36,628 nucleotides of DNA, taken from positions 1 through 36,628 of the IMG/VR virus record IMGVR_UViG_3300025483_000034; one strand, written 5' to 3'. The DNA comes from a virus. Below the pieces are notes generated by a model. That model was not told the origin of the DNA. It did not search any database and was given only the letters and a program-made list of their open reading frames with translations. Below, one piece after another: positions 33,524 through 36,628 of the stretch (within the stretch, counting starts at the first letter, position 1; every line of letters starts with the position of its first letter). The translations under genes were made by a program, and so were the position numbers.

Positions 33524-33547
33524 TGGTAATATATTTAATAAACCTAT

Positions 33548-35332
33548 TTACCATTTTCTACAAGACCAATAGTTTGCTTTCCATTTTGGTCCAGGGTTAT
33601 CACAATTCATTCTAGCTCTAAATGATTTTCTAGCTTCTGGATTATCTTTTTTGATTACCATTCCTTTTTGCCCAAAGTGAACTACTACAACATTTCCTTT
33701 TTCGTTCTTAACATATACTTTGAATTTTTTAGAATCACCTTGCATTGGTTTGTTAAGTTCTACTTTTCTACCTTGATACTCAGCCTCTTCAATTACTTCA
33801 GAAGTATTTTCTTTTTTCATAAGTTTGTAAGCCGTATGCCCCATCATTACGATACCACTCTTAACAAACTTATCTTTATTAGATTGTTTTTTAAGTGCAT
33901 CATATACTTGAATCATTAGGTTTGCTGAATTCATATCAACTCTTACCTTCTTACCACTCTTAGTATCTTTAATCAAATCGTTTTGTGAATCTTTTACGAT
34001 TTTTCTTAATTGAGTAATTACTTCAGGTTCTTTAGCTTCGTTGATTGATTCGTTTACACCTTTGAATCTTCTTTTAATATCGTTGTAAAATTTCTTATGA
34101 TATTTTTTAGGAATATGGTCTGATTTTAAGTAATCATATAAATCTTGCTCATCACTCCACATTTGCCCTGCAGCTTCATGTTGTGTTGAACTATACCCAG
34201 CAGCGATATCTAACATAGTGTACATATCATTATGATTTAAACTTTCGTTTACCGATTCATTTATATCTTCAATGGTAGCTGCCATATTACCAATTGCCAT
34301 AGTTACGTTTCCGTTTCTCTGATATAAATAATACTTAACACCTTTTGGGTTTGTTACATTCTGAAGGATTATACGTTCTACTTTTTGTTTACCTACTAAA
34401 GTTTTACCCTTAGTTACTTTGAATTTTGCTTCATTACCACTACTCATTGATGAACCATACTTAATTGTAATCTCATCACCTTTTTTGAGTTTATCGTAAA
34501 TCTTAAATCTGGCTTTCATATCCATAGATTTACCTTCGGTTAATCCCTGTTGGTTGTTTATTTCATTTACTTTTTGTTCGATAGTATCAACGTGTGATTG
34601 AATATAAGAATGTTCTTGTTCCAATCCCATTATTTTTGCCATCTTCATAATATTTTTTGCGATATTATTAGCAACCATTGAATAATCTCTCTCAGGGCTG
34701 TATCCTTCTCTCTGAATATGTTCTTCTATAAAGAAAAGTGCATCTTGTAATCTTACACTTCTTTCAGCCATATCCATATCAACACCTTTGGATTCTATAT
34801 CACCATATAGTGATGATGCGCCAGGACACATGTGGAAGTATTTAGTTTGGTATTCACCTATCTTAATTTCTTCTTTATCATTTTCATCTTCACCCATTGT
34901 ACTCATATCTTCATACTCATGTGAGTGGGTTACTTCTTTAATATATTGAGTTACAAAGCTTCTAAAATTTTCATTCATTCCTTCTTTAAGAGAAGTTACT
35001 TTAGCACCTACGGGCCCACCAATAAACATTGAAACAAAGAATGCTATCGCATCAATGATATCATACCCATCCCATTTTGCTGCCTTAGCGATTGGTTCAC
35101 CATGATTCTGTTCGATTGAATCTTCCAAATCTTTTCTACCAGCATATTTGGATTGTTTTGCTTTAGGAAACATTGAATCCACTTTCTTAGCCTCACTATG
35201 AAAGTTTGCATCTCTTAGTGCTCCTATTAGAATGTGTTTTACTCCATGATGTACTTCTGGGTCTGAACCTTTGTACCCTTTGAAGTATGCATCTAAGTCT
35301 TTTTTAACTTTTTTATTTAATCTTGGATTCAT
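33548..35332 (-). CDS. Modular virion/internal protein candidate, 594 aa
   Basis: A second protein built from small domains joined by xNE-type linkers. Residues 1-115: helical domain with a hydrophobic stretch IIDAIAFFVSMFIGGPVGA (92-110). 165-255: FHMCPGASSLYGDIESKG domain. 270-350: small beta domain. 365-425: YDYLKSDHIPKKYHKKF helical module. 435-508: VITQLRKIVKDSQNDLIKD module. 517-594: C-terminal domain ending RARMNCDNPGPKWKANYWSC, a cysteine-containing end I recall from marine T4-like phage proteins. Linker sites are MNE (119-121), VNE (255-257), LTE (264-266), INE (357-359), VNE (361-363), VNE (426-428) and INE (430-432). GGAG precedes the ATG. Likely processed by gp21; function unknown. 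Confidence 0.7.
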   Translation of the reverse strand: MNPRLNKKVKKDLDAYFKGYKGSDPEVHHGVKHILIGALRDANFHSEAKKVDSMFPKAKQSKYAGRKDLEDSIEQNHGEPIAKAAKWDGYDIIDAIAFFVSMFIGGPVGAKVTSLKEGMNENFRSFVTQYIKEVTHSHEYEDMSTMGEDENDKEEIKIGEYQTKYFHMCPGASSLYGDIESKGVDMDMAERSVRLQDALFFIEEHIQREGYSPERDYSMVANNIAKNIMKMAKIMGLEQEHSYIQSHVDTIEQKVNEINNQQGLTEGKSMDMKARFKIYDKLKKGDEITIKYGSSMSSGNEAKFKVTKGKTLVGKQKVERIILQNVTNPKGVKYYLYQRNGNVTMAIGNMAATIEDINESVNESLNHNDMYTMLDIAAGYSSTQHEAAGQMWSDEQDLYDYLKSDHIPKKYHKKFYNDIKRRFKGVNESINEAKEPEVITQLRKIVKDSQNDLIKDTKSGKKVRVDMNSANLMIQVYDALKKQSNKDKFVKSGIVMMGHTAYKLMKKENTSEVIEEAEYQGRKVELNKPMQGDSKKFKVYVKNEKGNVVVVHFGQKGMVIKKDNPEARKSFRARMNCDNPGPKWKANYWSCRKW

Positions 35333-35334
35333 TT

Positions 35335-35919
35335 TTATGCTCCGTTATTTTTTAGCTTATCTATAAAGTTTTCTTTAAAGGTTTTAAATTCGTTATCAAT
35401 TTTTTCTACCACTTCTTCTTCTGTCATTCCTTCATTCCATTTTTCAATAGAACCATCTTCATTTATAAAAGATGCTTGAAGAGTTGATTTAATAACTTCC
35501 TTTTCCATCTCAGCTTGTTTTAACCAAGCTTCGGCGTTTGCTAGTAACTTTTTCTTTTCATACTCTTCGTACTTACCATCTAATTTTAATTGATGTTCCA
35601 TTTCTACAACACAATTTAAACACATACCATGTATAGCTTTCATTTTTAAATCAGCTCTACTTGGTTCTGTAGTAGTACAAGTTTCTTTGTTGCAATTAGG
35701 AAATGAATTTAACTCTTCTCTGAGTTTAGCCATTTTCCCAATCTTAACTTTGTAACCATTTCGTTGTTCCCACTTTTGATTTTTATCATCAATCCAAGTT
35801 TCTCCAACTTCACGTCTTTCAACGACTTTATCAGCAAATGAGATGCTTTTTTTAGTTTGGGTTTTGTGTTGCCCACTTAACATTTCACTTACTGCTTTAA
35901 TATTTTTTAACTTTGCCAT
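35335..35919 (-). CDS. Cys4 putative zinc-binding protein
   Basis: 194-aa hypothetical protein. Four cysteines, C76-x4-C81 and C100-x2-C103, could bind one zinc ion. The N-terminal 75 residues are basic with a conserved-looking WIDDKNQKWEQRNGYKVKIG, and the C-terminal 90 residues are a charged helix (KWNEGMTEEEVVEKIDNEF). It ends two bases before the 594-aa start, so the two form one unit. There is no Shine-Dalgarno; TATTTATA ends only 14 bases before the ATG, giving a very short leader. Nucleic-acid or protein binding is possible; no family call. Confidence 0.7.
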   Translation of the reverse strand: MAKLKNIKAVSEMLSGQHKTQTKKSISFADKVVERREVGETWIDDKNQKWEQRNGYKVKIGKMAKLREELNSFPNCNKETCTTTEPSRADLKMKAIHGMCLNCVVEMEHQLKLDGKYEEYEKKKLLANAEAWLKQAEMEKEVIKSTLQASFINEDGSIEKWNEGMTEEEVVEKIDNEFKTFKENFIDKLKNNGA

Positions 35920-35933
35920 AACTTATTATTTTA

Positions 35934-35941
35934 TATAAATA
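35934..35941 (-). promoter_or_regulatory. TATTTATA motif, candidate promoter for 194-aa/594-aa unit
   Basis: Exact motif with only 14 bases to the start codon, the shortest spacing seen. Confidence 0.55.
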
Positions 35942-35955
35942 TGAAAATAAAATCT

Positions 35956-36628
35956 TTAAGAGTAAAATAACCCTAAAATCTGATTTAGTGATGCGAATGT
36001 ACCTGTTAATTTGTATGTTCCACCTTTATATGTGAATACAATACCCTCATTTGGTACAATCTTATCCTTACCACCTACAGCGGCTAATCTTTCTAATTCC
36101 ATTTTTAATTTTGCAATCTTCTTTGGGTCTCCACTCTTCTGAACATCTTTGATTGTGGAATCCAATCTCTTCTTCATATCTCTAACTGCCTTATCAGGGT
36201 TAACTGTTAATGCTGAACCCATAAATGAAAGTACATCTGCACCTACACCTAAGAATATATCTTCGAACTTACGAAGGTTTGTTTTAGATATTTTTGCTTT
36301 ATCCTGTTTATCAGTTTTGGTTGCCCAATCTAATACTTTAGAATCAGAAATATTCTTTTTGTTTAATCTAAATGAGTTATCATAGAATGCCCATCTTTTA
36401 ACCAACGCCATTTTAGTTTTGTTATCTAATGTAGATGGTGAATTTTTATCAACATATTGTTCCCACCATGCTTGATGGTAATCTGCAACACCATTAGAAT
36501 CTTTTAGTTTAAATTCTTTTTGAACTTTGTTTAATTGTGAGTAGTACTTACCTTGTAACTTAGAAAGTTCTACCGATTGTGGTAGATTTACAACAGGTGG
36601 TCCTTGAATTGTATAATTCTTTTGAACA
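35956..36628 (-). CDS. Unknown protein, N-terminus beyond window
   Basis: The frame is open from the window edge to a stop at 35956, giving 223 visible residues. An ATG at 36411 is internal: the codons before it continue in frame (YYSQLNKVQKEFKLKDSN, then DYHQAWWEQYVDKNSPSTLD) and no ribosome site precedes it. Conserved-looking parts are ALVKRWAFYDNSFRLNKKNI, FEDIFLGVGADVLSFMG and the end EGIVFTYKGGTYKLTGTFAS. The EGxVF...YKLTG segment recalls motif IV of nucleotidyltransferases/ligases and a domain found in cyanophage proteins, but the catalytic part would be upstream and is not visible. Function open. Confidence 0.7.
   Translation of the reverse strand, partial: VQKNYTIQGPPVVNLPQSVELSKLQGKYYSQLNKVQKEFKLKDSNGVADYHQAWWEQYVDKNSPSTLDNKTKMALVKRWAFYDNSFRLNKKNISDSKVLDWATKTDKQDKAKISKTNLRKFEDIFLGVGADVLSFMGSALTVNPDKAVRDMKKRLDSTIKDVQKSGDPKKIAKLKMELERLAAVGGKDKIVPNEGIVFTYKGGTYKLTGTFASLNQILGLFYS

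Noticed and set aside
1673-35941. Reading the TATAAATA copies as T4 late promoters firing on the plus strand
   Set aside because: No plus-strand gene exists here, and the copies sit at unit heads of minus-strand genes, some just after minus-strand terminators. Kept only as an alternative in the finding.
35956-36411. 151-aa gene starting at 36411
   Set aside because: The frame is open upstream to the window edge with protein-like sequence, and there is no ribosome site before the ATG.
1-36628. tRNA genes, integrase, insertion sequences
   Set aside because: None noticed on reading; no cloverleaf-like segments in the short gaps and no transposase or integrase motifs.

Overview
The window is a late structural-gene block of a large T4-like tailed phage (contractile-tail myovirus type). 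All recognisable genes lie on the minus strand, so they read from high to low coordinates. The DNA is AT-rich. The set of T4 gp17, gp20, gp21, gp22, gp23, gp13, gp14, gp15 and gp18 homologues identifies the group. The ends cut two genes: the tail sheath at the left edge and an unidentified gene at the right edge. I saw no tRNA, integrase, insertion sequence or CRISPR array.

Layout in reading order. 36628-32543: a partial unknown protein, a Cys4 protein, a modular 594-aa protein and two small membrane-anchored proteins. 32546-29030: terminase large subunit and portal. 28969-24239: prohead assembly block, comprising two helical core candidates, a 44-aa gene coupled to both neighbours, the gp21 protease, a 745-aa modular protein full of likely protease sites, and a 131-aa protein. 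24151-21067: a ribosomal protein bS21 homologue, then gp22 scaffold and gp23 capsid. 20954-20295: PhoH-like ATPase. 20246-4696: a 15.5-kb block of fibre, adhesin and accessory virion proteins, including two LamG-type proteins and a 1428-aa fibre with an S74 chaperone domain. 4571-2075: neck and tail completion proteins gp13, gp14 and gp15. Then a small coiled-coil protein and the tail sheath gp18.

Three signals tie the block together. (1) The 8-mer TATTTATA, in the sense of the genes, stands at the head of nearly every transcription unit (16 exact gap copies seen). It is the reverse complement of the T4 late promoter TATAAATA. (2) Most genes have a clear Shine-Dalgarno sequence, but the phage bS21 gene does not. 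(3) Good intrinsic terminators close the gp22-gp23 unit, the 501-aa/67-aa unit and the gp21 unit; the last one overlaps the bS21 promoter motif.

Host: a Bacteroidota host is my best guess (moderate confidence). The bS21 resembles Bacteroidota bS21 around KPSxxKR, the small envelope proteins look like those of Bacteroidota phages, and lake phages with bS21 inside the terminase/portal/protease/capsid cluster have been assigned to Bacteroidota (Chen et al. 2022, from memory). A Pelagibacter-type host is the main alternative. If the host is Bacteroidota, whose ribosomes hide the anti-Shine-Dalgarno, the combination of a phage bS21 that lacks the key tyrosine and Shine-Dalgarno-rich late genes suggests a ribosome-reprogramming switch for late translation.
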